Below, in pieces: positions 48,041 through 61,203 of a stretch of 64,000 nt of DNA. Origin of the DNA: Stromatinia cepivora. Its lineage: Eukaryota > Ascomycota > Leotiomycetes > Helotiales > Sclerotiniaceae. Under the pieces are notes generated by a model. That model ran no database searches. It was not told the origin of the DNA and worked only from the letters and a program-made list of their open reading frames with translations. The DNA lies in contig RCTD01000011.1 of the NCBI GenBank assembly GCA_014898415.1, positions 1,488,001 to 1,552,000 on the forward strand, read 5' to 3'. Position 1 is the first letter of the stretch. Each line of letters starts with the position of its first letter. The translations under genes and the position numbers were made by a program.

Positions 48041-49460
48041 CTATGAGAAGACGTATGTGGCGGTACCGCCCGGGGTAACGGAGACCTAATGAATCTGTTA
48101 GCTTATAACCCCACAACTTCTTGTGAATAAATCAACTTACGGTGCAGCCTGTTGAGGACACAACACCATTGTTATAGTATGTTCCAGAAGAGTAGGAACA
48201 TTTTCCGGAGACATCACCTTCGATGGAGATGGTAAAGTTCAAGATGCCATACGTGTTGGTTGGGGTGTTGGGGATGATTGACAACCAAGTGTTACCAGAA
48301 GCATCTTTACCAACACCAGCATTGACAGGAGCCCAGTTACCGACATTTCCACCTGGAGTACCCCAAACGCAAGCTTCACTGGTGCTAGTTCCTTGTGGGT
48401 TGATGTAGTATTGTGCAGAAGTTGGAAGTCCTTCCCATGAGTAGTATTCACTGGCATCTGGGCAAGTCAACTCGTAGGTTTGGCCAGGAGAGGTAGACAG
48501 TGGAACGGTTTCTGCCTCGAGACCAGGGTAATCAGTGCGGCAAACAGCGACAATGCTGCTGAGCTTATTCTCCACCTTGACATTTCCAGATCCAGCGGTA
48601 CAGAGTTGCTTAACAGAAGGTCGGGTCAATTCAAGCTTGCCTTCGGAGTTGCAGTAAAGACCACCGATCGATTCACCGGTGCTTCCTTGTGCAGAAGGCC
48701 ATTGAGATTTCTGGTATCCAGCTGGGCAGGAATAAGAGCAGAACGCGCCCTTAGGACATCCACCGCTTGTGATAGTGTTAATGGTTACGATGGAAGAAGC
48801 AACAGTGGTGTAACCAGGGGTGCTTTGAATACCGATCCATCCATTCAAACCGAGGTAGTCAACGTGAATTGCACCATACTGAGATGGGAAAGTGGAACAA
48901 GAAATTTCGCCACTTGGGAAGTCGGGCCAGTTGCCGGAGCTGATGGATGAGGGAGCAGCAGCTGCAGTTGTGGAGGACTTGGAGGCGGCAGTACTTGATT
49001 CAGATGTCGAAGTCGAAGTTGATGTCGGAGTCAATGATGATGATGATGATGATTTGGAAGAAGATGAAGAGACCTTCTCAACAAACTCTGCAATAGGCTT
49101 GGTGGTCGAGCTGGGGGCAGGCGTAGGAGTGGTAGCGGCGGCAGGAGTGGTGGTTGGGACGGGAATTGAACCAGTAAACCAGTTAGTAGCAGATGGTGCA
49201 TCAGAGAGCAACTGATCTCCGACCAAAACGAATCTTCCAGATGCCAATCCAGCTTGGACTTCAGCCAGAGGGATATCCTTTCCATTGAGCATGTAGACCG
49301 TCTCGACAGGACCTGGCATGACTTCTGTCACCGAAACAACGGCATTCTCGCGTACGACCTTGTTTGCTCTAGCTGGATGACGGTGTTGATGGTTGTGGGG
49401 TTGCGCAATTGCAACACCAGCAACGCTCAAAAGCGCAACTGAAACTGGGGTGAACTTCAT
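48041..49460 (-). CDS. SUN-family secreted cell-wall protein (GH132-like)
   Basis: Exon 1 is 48141-49460 and exon 2 is 48041-48085; the 55-base intron has GTAAGT, GCTAAC and TTAG. The last exon encodes just VSVTPGGTATYVFS and completes the domain. The product is 454 residues. A signal peptide is clear (MKFTPVSVALLSVAGVAIAQ), followed by a His-rich stretch (PHNHQHRHP) and a Ser/Thr-rich linker (about residues 100-185). The SUN domain starts near GNWPDFPSGEISCSTFPSQY and keeps the family landmarks GAIHVDYLGLNGWIGIQ, CPKGAFCSYSCPAGYQKSQWP, GLYCNSEGKLELTRP, CRTDYPGLE and VWGTPGGNVGNWAPVNAGVG. Members (yeast Sim1, Uth1, Nca3, Sun4; Candida Sun41) act on wall beta-glucan during septation. Codon use is biased towards GCC/ACC-type codons, suggesting high expression. 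Confidence 0.93.
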
Positions 49461-52400
49461 CGTGAAGGAGTGAACTCTTGCGATATGGATAGACTAAAGG
49501 TTTTCTTGATTTCGAACTTTGAAGACTCTTAATATATCGAATGAATGTGAAGCGCAATCACAATTGTAAATATCTTGATGGGTTGAGAATTGGGTCGTAG
49601 TCGAGGATCGAAGTTGACTTCAAAGTTGAAGAGAAGATATTAGCGTTCAGATCTCTAAGATGGGACAATTGACAACAAATCTAATTGAAAGGCGATTTGA
49701 AGTCAAATAACAATAAATGACCGACACGACCAACAAGGGAAATAAGATTTCAATGGAGAACAGTGGGACGGTGAATGAATGAAAACACGGGAGATTCAAT
49801 TACATACCTTGGCGATAGGTTCAATCCGACTTAATCTCGAAGATTCACTCTAAAATGAAAGGTCTTTTTCTAGGATGAAGAATAATTTGTAGGGAGAGAG
49901 ATGGGACAAATTGAGGTAATAGCGCTTGGGGTGATTGGAAAGGATAATGGATTTCTGAGGGTTGATTTGAGTATTGTTTTGAATTGTTGATTTTAATTGA
50001 TTCTTGCAGGAAGAGAGAAGTTTGTTTATTTTTTTGAGATAAAAGTCGCTGTTCCAAATGAATGTGGTGGAGAGTTGTTTATTTTGGGTATGATAACAAC
50101 TCTCAGTTGGGAGGGAATGCTTTGAAAAAAAGAGGGTTGATGAGGTTGGTTGAAGGGTTGTGAGGTGTAAAAGGGAGATGTATCACGGAAAAAGAGGAGA
50201 CAAGAAATTCAAGGGCAATAGCAGAATAGTATAAGAAAAAAAAAGAGGAGGTAGATGTGGCTATGGAACGAAAAGCAAGAAGGGTAAGAAGGAAGGGGTG
50301 AACGATGGTGATGGACCACTCAGAGTCAAGTATTGAAATTAGATTCAGGTACAAAATAAATAAATGAACCAATGAAAAGGTTATACTAAAGGAAATATCC
50401 TAGTTGGGTGCTTTAGCTCCTAGTTCTTTCTTAGCGTTGAGCTTAACCTTGTCTAGTAATAAATATGATATTATTAGAGATGAACTCAAACATCCAATGG
50501 GAGATTTCATATGGGAGATTTCATTCTGGACCCGGGATGGGTACTCTGTAACTTATTATTAATTTATTAGGATAGGATCAAAAATCCAAAATGATCTCAA
50601 AATCTTGGAAATTTCTTTTTCATGGTGAATTGTCAGAGTTTTGGTGTATGAACATTGGGTAGAGAGAGAGATGGTAGAGATGGTAGAGAATGGGTAGAGA
50701 ATGGTCTATCTACCTACCTCCATACAGATGAAGAACCAGCCAATTGGTGGTTCAAGTGAAGATAGGAGGAGATCGGTACGGAGTACAAAACACTAGAATA
50801 ATCAGGAGTCACCTTAAATAACATTGTACCAAAGAATCAATGATATCCTCATACAAATTTTAAAAGGTCTGACCATTGTGACTTACTTATATAGTCTTAT
50901 ATAGTGACTATAGTAATATAATTAATTTCCCCCCAAAGCTTTTTTAAGCTTGATCATTGATAGATAACCAGTACCTACCTATACCTATGATCAAGAAGAT
51001 CTTGAACCATTCCTTAAGATCAACAAGTCAAAATGTAAGACTTATATTCTGACTGACCACGTACTGAGTGAGCACAGTAAATAAATGACACAGAGTCCAG
51101 ACACTGCTCGCTGCTCACTGCGCAAACATTGTTATTTATCTGTGCGTTACACCGAAACATCTCCACTTCACTCAACAAGTCTTTTTTCTTCTAAACCTCT
51201 AATTTCGGTTATTCCACTGACCAAGTGAGCACCAACAATAAATATCTCCAACGACTCCATCAAATCTTCCCATTCCTGAGGGTAAAGAAAGACCTTGGAA
51301 GTTAGAAGCTTGGAGAAAGTCTTGGGATGAATCATGATCTTAACCTTTAACCTTACCCTAGAACAAAGTCCCGTGCCCTGGTTTCATCTTATTCAAGGAA
51401 CATTCCTCAAATAGGGAGGCCATTCAGGGAATGCGAGCGAGAATTTTTTAAATTTGGCCGCTGAGCCTGCCATTGAGCGAATACCTAGACCCTGATCAGG
51501 TACCTAGTAGTTTATCGCCCGATTCGTTTCGTCCCAAGATACGTTTTTTGTACCGACTTTGGAAGGATTGGTGGAATCGGGATCACCGTTCGAACTCACA
51601 GACTCAGGGGTATCGTTTCAATAACCCTATCTAAACTTTCGAAGACAAGACCTCATGATTTTAAAAACTCGCCAATTCAACCAATTCAACCAATTCAATC
51701 TGGATGGCGTCAAAAGATAACGAGCACGATAGATAATATTTTCATGTCGTGATCTATGTTCTGGACATTTTGCACTTACTGATTGAAAGTCGTGCCTCAT
51801 GACGAGTCTCAAATTTTAATCTCATAACAACATGGCAATAGTTTGACTTTTTTTTGAATGGTGGGGTGTTGGCATAAGGAGTCCACGATTATTCTGTTCG
51901 AAGATCATAAACCATATGGCATTGAGGGATTTGGGGTTCAGAATCGAGGCTTTTTGAAGTGTGTGGCAGAGTTGATCTAGGCGGATGAAGAAAAAAAAAT
52001 AAGGAGAGTTCCGATAGCTCATCCTCTTCGTGTCACGGTCAAAATCCTGATGATCCTGCTCCAACTGCAACAGATGTCCTACGGCAGGATTCCTCCGTTA
52101 CACTTATTAACATTCATGGGTGATGCTCACACACACACGGTAGAATCTTACTCGTCATCCTTGATTTAACGTTATTCAGCCATTCAAGACATCTCCACGT
52201 TGCTATCACAACATCCAAACTGTTTTTCACCCGCCTGATGAATCGTGCGACTTACCCCCAATAAAACCCCAAAGGTGGCAAGAACATCCAGACCAAATCA
52301 TTGCACATCAGATCGACAACAACAAATCTAAATCTCTCGTATCCTCGTATCCTCACATCTCATTTTCTTCATTTCCTTTACAAGAAATCTCAACCCTTAA

Positions 52401-54725
52401 GATCGCACTATTTTAACCACCCGTCAGCCACTGGCTTTGATTCTCAAAAAACGGCGCAGAACGATACGATAAAATCTACTCGGCAAGAAAGTCTGCAACA
52501 CATTCCTCCTAGGTACTGGTTTAGATTTTGCGGATAGGGCTAATTTGAGATATCAAAGGGGGGATAAATTCTACAAATTTATACCAGATACGATAACATT
52601 TGTGGAGTAGATTGGATACACTTCATAAACGAATATTCAATCTGTTTCTCTATACAAAATACGAATCCTTAATTAATAAAAGTGGAATAGAAGTAAATAA
52701 TCCATTCTATTCTAAAATGATACGGGCTGAGCCGTCTCCTCTACTCCGTACGCCTTTAAAGTTAAAAAGCTGGCTTCCACCGCCGCTTCTTGGCATACTT
52801 TACCCCTGACTATACTATATTCAGGCACCGCATTATTATTCGTTGTTTGCATTACGGTACCACCTTTATTTATTCGTTTTATCCCACCTATTTATTCATC
52901 ATTGCTTTGTTTGCATAAGGTTCATACTACTAATACTCCGTAGTACACTTGCATAGGAGCAGGTTTTGACCAACTGATTTTAAGCATTCCGATAATCGGA
53001 TATGATTGCACATATCCGAGCGGCCCCGTTCACGTGCGCACTTTCCTACCCCAAGCGAAGCGATATTCTTAATAAGGTTCCTATCCGCCCTCCCGAAAGC
53101 TTCACCCTAAATTAGTCTCAACATTAAATAAAGCAAGAATGCGCAAAGTGCGCTGTTGATCATCGTGTTCGTGTTTGCTTCCTCTGGTGTTATGGCATAT
53201 CGTGAACTCACTCTTGCGAGCCTTATTCAGGGAGATGTCAGGCTATAGTTAGCTTGCTGCTCTCGACATTGGTGTCTGTTCGGAACGTACCTTGTCTTCT
53301 CGGCATCTTCTTTATGCTATCATCTTTTGTTATTTGTACTTAGGTTGGAAAGACCTACTAGTGTTCAATTTACCATCTTGCGGTTACTAGGTTTGTACTA
53401 ATCGCTGGTATACGCCACGAATAAGGCATATTTACTTGGTTACCAAAACCCTATGCTAAGTCGCTAAGGGAGAGGAATGGAGTAAATAGGCAAGCCATTA
53501 TCATGAGTCTCATGCGAGCCCTAATCGGTAATATTCCGCTACTTGCTGAGATAGTCCAATTGTTATTATCACTGTACATTCTGAGCGCTCACTCCCAAGC
53601 AAACATCATTATCATTCCAGTTCTCATTCGAAGCGATACCCCGCAGCTGAAGTCATCCCACCTTCCACATTCCATCTTATATCGATTTATTCACATTCCC
53701 ATCTCACATGTTTATGCTTATCGATAAACAAACAGAAATATCTTGTAAATTCCACTGTGCCAGGTTTTTGGGAATTGTGGCAAATTATCTGATAAGGCTG
53801 TATGCTGGTCACCATAATTTAAGGACAGGGCTGAGGTTTGATATGTGTCCGAATTCTCAATGATGTGCAATTTGCGTCAGTGGCTGCGAAACCTCGAAGT
53901 TCATCATTGTTTAGCTGTGTGTTGTAAGTGTTTAATTATAAGATTATTGAAATCGGTCAAATGTATTAAGATTTGTATTTATTGTTTGCTCACGGTTGCT
54001 TAACATGCATTTTCTCACTTAAATTTGACAGTGCCAGTCAATTTCTATTTTGCATTGTGCAAAAACAAACAACCAATTAATGCAATATGGAAATGGGCAG
54101 TCATGTTACAATTGTTTCGAAGCGTTAGGCCCATCATACTGCTTCTCATCAGGTTCTTGTGATCAGAGAGTCTATACGTTTCCTTTTTATTACATTTTTG
54201 TTAGTGTTGATATCGTCATTAGATCTAGGACAGCGAGATGGGACTTTATCCGGGCTTGCAATCAAACTCATACATTGCTGAACACAAGCATGTACTCACC
54301 ATCCCTGTAAGTTTAATACAGGGCTAGGGTAAGGGGTAAGGTGAACCTCCAACCTTTATTCAGAATTTATTCGTTTGGTAATTTGCGTATTATCGTCTAT
54401 GCATATGTTATTGTTATAACTGTTGGTTATTTTTGTTGGACTATGTATCATTCGTTAGATATCCACCATTTGAAATAAAACCTGCCGCCAAAGATGGGAC
54501 TATCAGAAATAATGAATTATAATAACAAATACACTATATACACTACATTCACTAAATTAATATCATTCATCTCCGACAGGGACTTCCTTGCCTAAGCTCT
54601 AGATAGCCTACTGAATTATTACACAATCCTTTGTGTGAGTCTTCCGTGCTTTTTTTAAGCAATCCGGCTCTCGACACACCAAACATTACAAGCGCTTCTT
54701 ACTGAGACAGCGATATCGGCTCAAG
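49461..54725. other. Gene-free stretch of 5.3 kb
   Basis: I find no supportable gene. The part next to the SUN gene must be its promoter; a GTATGT donor near 49807 (minus strand) may mark a leader intron. The rest is moderately AT-rich unique sequence with many short open frames on both strands and no motifs. One isolated ATCTGATAA occurs at 53787-53795, about the number expected by chance. Confidence 0.45.
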
Positions 54726-56466
54726 TTGGGGGCAGTTGATGGTTTCAGATATTCAAGATGCCTTTCTCTACCGCAGATGAACCACGAGAAATTCGACTTC
54801 AACATACAGTTTGAGCAGTTATTCTTCTCCATCATTCCGTACGGTTTGTTCATCATAATAGCATGTTGGCTAATGTTTTCCCAAGCACAGAAGCCTACTG
54901 TGATAAACGCTCAGGATCCTCAACTTGTCAAGTTGAAGTGGGACGCTTTATCTCCAAATTCGAGTATGCAGACGTAATCTTCATGTACTGATTAGACTAC
55001 TTTAGGGTGCCATCACAACATACATCGCATTGGAACTTTCACTTCTTATATTGATTAGCCTTGGGTCTTTGTATGTAACCAGCATTTTTATAGTTGCTTC
55101 GGCTTTCAAACTTGTGGCGGACTTGTCGATGATGCTCATAAGTATCATTGATCACAGCAGAAGCCCAAGGCCTTCCGTATTGCTGAACAGCTACTTGTCT
55201 CTAACTCTTCTTCTGGATGCGGCTCAAACAAGAACATTATTTCTGTCATCAGATAACAAATCGGCACTTATTTATAGCAGCATCTTCATAGCAGCTCTAG
55301 CTGTGAAATTTGCAATCTTGCTGTTGGAATCCCGACAAATGTCAAGATTGATAAGCTGGAATGAGAAAGAGCACAGTCTTGAAGAGACGAATGATATGTT
55401 TTCCTTTGGTGTCCTTTTCTGGTTGAACAAGATGTTCTTAAAGGGATATAGCAAAGTTTTGGTGATTGGTGATCTTTATTCCCTAGATAGCTCATTTAAT
55501 GCTGAATTCCTCCATGATGAGTTTTCCAAGAACAGAGATTACTTCATATTTAGGGGCGACAAGTTTGGCCTTTTGAAAGTGTGCGATGACTCGTCAGAGA
55601 AGATAACGACGAATAGCGTACAGGGATCAGAGATGCGACCCCTTGAAGCGACGACAACTAACACATTATCACTTGCACAGGATGTTGACGAATCGCGCCC
55701 ATTCGGCGATAGAACGGTTTATAAACATTACTTCAAGAGTATGGGCTGGTATTCCGCAGCATGTAGTTTGTTCTTCGCTGCTTTCTGGGGGTTCTTCACC
55801 AACTTTCCTACAATTTGTAAGTCAATTCCCTCTTTAATAGTATAATTTTGAAAAAATTGCCTTTTAGACAAATTAATTGGAAACAATCCTAAGAAGAAAA
55901 GTTCTGTTAACTAACATCACTTTACAGAGCCCAATGACTGGACTGATGACACTTTCTCTAAACCTCAGGTTTACTACGCTGGAATATATGCTTTACTTCA
56001 AATCAGCAGTTTAATCTCGTTACGTTTTCTCGGTATCGCACTATTTATTGTTTTTGTTAAGAAAGCAGGTGCTAAACTCCATCCTGATGCTTTGCGAACA
56101 ACTTCTCTGTGCACCATGGCGTTTCTTCACCAAGATGGATCCTGGCGTTGGCACCGACTGGTTTTCACAGGATCTGAATCTTATAGGTATAGAATTGCTG
56201 AATGCAATGTTGAGTATATTTTGTGTAAGTTTGTTTTCATGAGACGTTTCCGGAGCTTTTAAAATGAAATACATTCGATACCATAGTCTGACACTGTACT
56301 CGCAGGTGTTTTAAGCAATCGACAAAGGGCTGTTATGCTTACCTCGTCTTTGTACTTGACCATAAGTTACCCACTCCCCGGTGCCCTACTTACTCTACGT
56401 TGTGCAGCGGCTCTACGTTTGGTTTTCTAGACAGCTAAGATTGCTAGATCTTGAGGCGAAAAGTCC
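54726..56466 (+). pseudogene. Relic of an ABCC-type (MRP-like) transporter
   Basis: Pieces of a fungal ABCC transporter occur in the right order but with parts missing. 54783-54975 encodes the N-terminal membrane region (FDFNIQFEQLFFSIIPYGLF). 55013-55840 continues it (IDHSRSPRPSVLLN, DAAQTRTLFL, SFGVLFWLNKMFLKGYSKVL) but then jumps to the linker before the second membrane domain (VYKHYFKSMGWYSAACSLFF). The first core membrane domain and the first NBD are absent. After a 3' acceptor near 55927 the second membrane domain resumes (VYYAGIYALLQI, then FFTKMDPGVGTDWFSQDLNLI in another frame), and a last piece near 56395-56460 reads RLYVWFSRQLRLLDLEAKSP. There is no second NBD. Splicing at the apparent junction would create a TAG where Trp is expected. 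Deletion, frameshift and stop together mark it as dead. Confidence 0.8.
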
Positions 56467-56954
56467 TTTGTAGTAAGTATGTCTATCGCTCATCTACACG
56501 CATATTCTGGGGAAATTGCTATGTCCATGCTGGTTTGTGTTCGTTCAGCACGCTTTTTCTTGGTATTCTTAGGGGTGTTAAACTATGAGAGCTTCTGGTG
56601 AGTAATATGAACGAGGATTACCGACAGACGATGAATGCATGTCTCATTAGACAGCTTGCAACACTATGAATTGATAAACATCACCGTTGCTAATACTCGA
56701 GCCATTCAGTTTTTTTTTCAGCGATATTAAAAAGAACACTCGTCTAATAAACACCAGTCAAAGACCCACGTATTTCCTCCTCGTGATTCAAGAGTGGCTA
56801 AACCTCGTCCTCGATCTCGTAGTCATGGCCTATATTGCCTAATCTTCTAAGTATACATATAGTTCTACGTCAAAAAATACGAGTTATCAATATGGCTATC
56901 AATGATTCTTTACAGTATGAAGAACTTTTCAACGCCATTTAGGAAAACACCTCA
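56467..56954. other. Decayed flank of the ABC transporter relic
   Basis: 488 bases in which I can no longer recognise transporter sequence or any other gene. Confidence 0.4.
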
Positions 56955-57495
56955 TCAAGACTCCATGATCGCTCGGAACCAATGTAGCCCCCACAAAAGC
57001 TGAAGCGAATTGTAGCATCCAACGATCCTTGCCATTTCAGGAAATGCATCTTTCTTAACACTACCACTATTTGCCGAACCTGCCAACTCCTCTGCTAGTT
57101 TTAGATTATTGATTAGATGATCTATGAGTAGAATTGGCTCGTCTATTTGAACCTGAGTGCTCAAGTCTTCGTGGGTTGTTATTCGGAATAATGTATCTTG
57201 ACAATGAATTAATTGAGTGTACTGTTAAGGAGAAATTGATGTAGGATGCAGATTGTATCGTGAAGAAGATATTGAATCAGGATTTTGGGAATTTGATGTC
57301 TAGGTTAAGATGTCTTCTTTCTTGGAAGATGGCGTCGATGTGAGATAGACAAGCGAGAGAAGGATTTTTCGCTTGGTGGTTTAGAGGGAGACTATTGCTT
57401 CTACATAATAAGAATCGTGGAAAATACGGAGTAATTTCTGGTATGTGAAACTTACAATCTGTATTTGTATGGTGCTCATCTAAAAGTCTGGCTTC
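56955..57495 (-). pseudogene. Spliced gene remnant of unknown family
   Basis: Three short coding-looking pieces with good splice signals appear on the minus strand: an ATG at 57495 (MEARLLDEHHTNTD) ending in a GTAAGT donor; a middle piece with HIDAIFQERRHLNLDIKFPKS after a GTAG acceptor; and a last piece after a CTTAACAG acceptor (YTQLIHCQDTLFRITTHEDL, then LLIDHLINNLKLAEELAGSA and SLQLLWGLHWFRAIMES, stop at 56955). The last piece has an amphipathic helical character reminiscent of the C-terminal region of some Zn2Cys6 regulators, but no zinc cluster is visible and I do not recognise the family. The middle piece runs into a stop before the last acceptor. It may be the 3' end of a dead gene or a small real one. 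Confidence 0.3.
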
Positions 57496-57498
57496 CAT

Positions 57499-59519
57499 GC
57501 CTTGGGTTTGTGGATGGAGATTTTTGATCCGTGGACGTTCATATATATCATGCCATGTGCTTATTAGATTCTAATACTCCGTCATTTAAAGGAGTCATAT
57601 TCTCAGTTATTAGTTAGACCTGCACTTGGCGCACTAATATCTCATCCTCGAACATTCATTCCTACTATTCAGAGTCTGAAGACATTGGTCCACATAAGGT
57701 GTCCAACGAAATACATCATTTTTCTGTTGGAAGAATACCGATATTGTAAGGCTGTAAGCTTGTGGCTCGCGATAGGGTCCTTGAAACCTATCCTGAGGTA
57801 ACTATGAAACAACCAAGTACAGCTAGCTCCCCTCTTATCCATTGTCAGAGAAGTAAGAGGCAAATCTGATTGTCTTCTGGAATTGAATTGTTGGACCCTA
57901 GTTCATACACTATACCATTTCAAGCTGAATAAAGACTGTTGAAAAGAAAGCCTTAACTGAAACTGATAATGTGCCCCAAGAATGTTCATTAGTTTCTATG
58001 GTTTTACGTCAAGGTAAAATGTCACACCAACTGATGACTACACAAAAGTCTCAAGAGGAGATTGATGTTTCTTTTCAAGTTAAGTACTATCTTTTGTGCT
58101 ACAATCTTTGGGACTTCGATAGCTAACATATCTTGTTGTAATGTGGATTTTGGGCTTACTGTTGATCATGGAGTCAAAAAGAAGAGGCAGAAAATATATT
58201 GGATTTCTAAGTCTAGGGAGGAAATAGTTTCATATGTACGAATGAGGGTAGTATTGCGCCGGTCCAGCGCATGCAGCTATTATCAAAGCCGAGCTATTCA
58301 CGTTCTCGCCCCAGCTGCGAGTTATAGTCCTGAATAAGATGCAAATAAACAGAAAGTGTCTGATTTAGATTCCTGGAAGTTTGCGAGCTCGGCATCGATA
58401 CAGAAATTTCAACGCTCCTATAATCAGAACTAGCGAGGTTGGGCCTACGAAAAGCGACGGCGCGATTCCGGACATAATAGGCGGAATCGACTTTAGTCCT
58501 CTGGGAATACCGTTCATCGCATTGTTTGCGATCAAGTCTCCTTCCATGAGAAAGAGAATTGGCAATTTGCCCAGTTTTAAGGAGAGACAACGCTATCTAC
58601 TTTTGTTCAGCTCTTGATATCTTGGATGCAGCAGGTTTTGAAAAACAGCGTTTATGAGCCGTGTTTCCTGAATGATATTATTTGTTAATCGACGACATCT
58701 AAAGCTTGTTAGTTGGTATATCTTACAGATACAAGTACAAATAGACTATTGTCCTTTCGCATCCATCAACGCGGCAAATTATGCATTTGTATTTACTCTG
58801 GGCACATTTCTTTGTACATACATAATCACATGAAGCTGAAATACCGGAGAAGACGATATCCGTCGATCGTGTGTTGTTTTGAAGACAAGACCAGAATTGG
58901 TGGAACCATACATGGAAGGTATATAGTTTGAACAACTCTTCATAAGACATACGAGTTTCTAATTAAACACCAGAATCTTCGGAGCACCAAGACGTAAGGA
59001 TAAGTATATTCATAGACCATGGGGTGGGAGGCAATAGTGTTGTTGCTTAGATAAAGATCCTAGTATATACTACGTATACAGTGTAATGCTTGATCAGGGC
59101 TTACCCTACCATTTAACCATGATCATGTGTGTGTATATAATTCTTTAGATATAATAATAAACTACAATTTGAAGAGGAAAAATGACAACTTACTACAAAT
59201 GGAAAAGCATTCTTGTAAATCCATCCATCCCCTAAAATCTGACATGGCTAACCGAACGAGATTAATTTCTCGGCAATTCCGAAACTAGAGTCACAATCGA
59301 AGCTTGAAAAAAATGGTTATATGTGCACCGGCATGGAGGGAAGTAGGTGCTACATAGTATATGGCTTCGCATTGCCCGATATTAGTATAGTCCAGGTGTT
59401 TATCAATCAGGTCAAAATCTCTGAATCTAGAACAGCAAACTAATCTATCTCTAACATCGATACAAAACTTATCTAACACAAGTCGTTCAAATATCTCTCA
59501 GTACCATTCCTCGCTCTTT
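57499..59519. other. Accessory stretch without supportable genes
   Basis: Two kb with scattered open frames. One at 58065-58337 (plus) starts MFLFKLSTIFCATIFGTSIA, signal-peptide-like, followed by a basic stretch; it has no relative I know and may be chance. Hydrophobic frames at 58294-58590 (minus) overlap each other and are probably fragments. Other short frames show no motif. Confidence 0.35.
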
Positions 59520-61203
59520 TCACGATCTCTCAACCACTTCCCTCTCCCTTGCAATTTTATTATCCCCAAGACTAACCCCAATCTCCTTCACCACCAACCA
59601 CCCAAGAATCAACGCCAATCCCCAAAGGCCAAAATTAAGATATACACCTCCAACGTTACCCATTACTGTGATACTATTTAAGCCGTACTATGTGTTTCGT
59701 TAGTTATATTACGATATAGATAATATGATGAAGGTGAAAGAGGAGACTCACACTAACAGCCTGCACCGCCGATTCTGTTCCTCGAAGTAATGCTGCAATT
59801 CTTATGACTTCTTCGGGGGTTCTCGCGAGATTTCCGACGAGGAAGTATCTGATGTTTATTAGTATATTTATGTAGAAGATTGAAGTACGTATGCATGCTA
59901 GAATTCAGGGGGTGGGTGTGTACTCACAGGAATAGATAGTTGATTTGGAATCCGGAGACCCATCCTAGGAATAATAAGAATGTCCTCACGAATGCCCCAC
60001 CATCAGACCAATCATATACTGGTAGCGGATTCTGGCCCCAATAGTTTGTCACGAGTACGGTTCCCCATATCCACCAAACCTAGAATCAAAGCCAGTAATT
60101 AGACAGAGCTAAACGTCACAAAGTTAGTGAAACAAAAAGAGCAAATGCTCACACCCTGCAAGCCCAAAATCACAACAAAGGACCATCTCGCTCTCTTCTT
60201 CAGCGACCAATGCTCCCGATCCAAAAATGCACCCAACAAGTTGCCTGAAATCATTGCCACAATCCCCGAAAGAAACGAACCCAACACTCTTCCTCGCACA
60301 CTAAGCCAGACAGATTCATAAGTAAATATAACCGCCTCGCTATAAACTCCCTGCGCAATAACCGGCACCAACAACAAAAAGTATTTACTTATAAACAATT
60401 TCGTCGTAAGTTTTATTTCCCTCCAGCTAGATTCCGAAATGCGAAGGTTTGGGATTACTCCATCAGTTCGCTGAACTTTTCAGGTGGTGTAAGGAGCAAT
60501 GCTGCAAAAGGTCCAAGGGCTTGTAATGCGATGAATACAAGATATACATTGTACGACACCTTGGCTCTACCAGAATTATCCGCATTAAGAGCTAGATTAA
60601 TCACGCCACCCAAAACCTGTCCGGCAACCCGGAAACTTAATCATAACCCCAGGAATCTTCCCTGATTCTCGGGTTCCGGATAACTTAAGGCGACGGCTGC
60701 TTCGGCCATCCAAAACACACCGGCGGAAATACCGCACGAGGCGGCGCCGAGGAGAACAAGCCATTCGTTGCCGTATCAATTGTTGCAGTAAAGACCAGCG
60801 GCATATGGTGCGTAACCGATGGTGCCAAAGATGAGAGCGGCTTTTATGCCGATGTATTTAACGAGGACAGAGGAGAAGAAACAGGAGATGACCATGAGGC
60901 AGAAGGTTAGGGCATTAGCGGTATTGACTAAATAGGGGCTTTCTTCGCCGCCGGCTCCGAGACTATTCATTGCACCCCAGATACCTGGGGCCAGGAAGTT
61001 GCAAATGCCAAGGATAATGGCATTGTAGAGGGTTGAGCGGTACCATTTTACTGTTGTCTGTTAGGATTATGTTATGATAGATATGAAAAGAGATCAAGGA
61101 TGAGGAAACAAAACATACCCGGTTGCTTTTCCCTGAGCACAGGCAAAGCTTCATTGTCAGAAGATATCGAAGTATCAAGCACTTCCGATTTGTCAGACGC
61201 CAT
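59520..61203 (-). pseudogene. MFS transporter (UNC93/DUF895-like) with two in-frame stops
   Basis: The first exon is 61119-61203 (MASDKSEVLDTSISSDNEAL), with a GTATGT...ACAG intron to 61051, then exons at 60153-61050, one ending a further intron at 60079, and two more down to a stop at 59520 (AREREVVERS). Family features run throughout: WYRSTLYNAIILGICNFLAP, GIWGAMNSLGAGGEESPYLV, VLVKYIGIKAALIFGTIGY, QVLGGVINLALN, TNYWGQNPLPVYDW and GWVSGFQINYLFL. Two TGA codons interrupt the reading, at 60776-60778 (after LYCNN, before YGNEWL) and at 60641-60643 (after GRFLGL, before LSFRVAG, where Trp is usual). Both differ by one base from sense codons. It is otherwise complete, so inactivation looks recent, or the stops are sequence errors. 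The cargo is unknown. Confidence 0.78.

Noticed and set aside
48480..49215. Plus-strand open frames of 107 and 156 codons
   Set aside because: They lie antisense inside the SUN-family gene and reflect its codon bias.
53787..53795. Isolated exact ATCTGATAA
   Set aside because: About one such match is expected by chance in 64 kb on two strands, and there is no iron-related gene nearby.
58294..58590. Hydrophobic minus-strand frames
   Set aside because: Two frames overlap over the same bases with no start context or family match; at most a fragment.
60641..60778. RIP as the cause of the two stops in the MFS gene
   Set aside because: The inferred changes are transitions but are not in the preferred CpA context, and the gene is otherwise unmutated and not AT-shifted.
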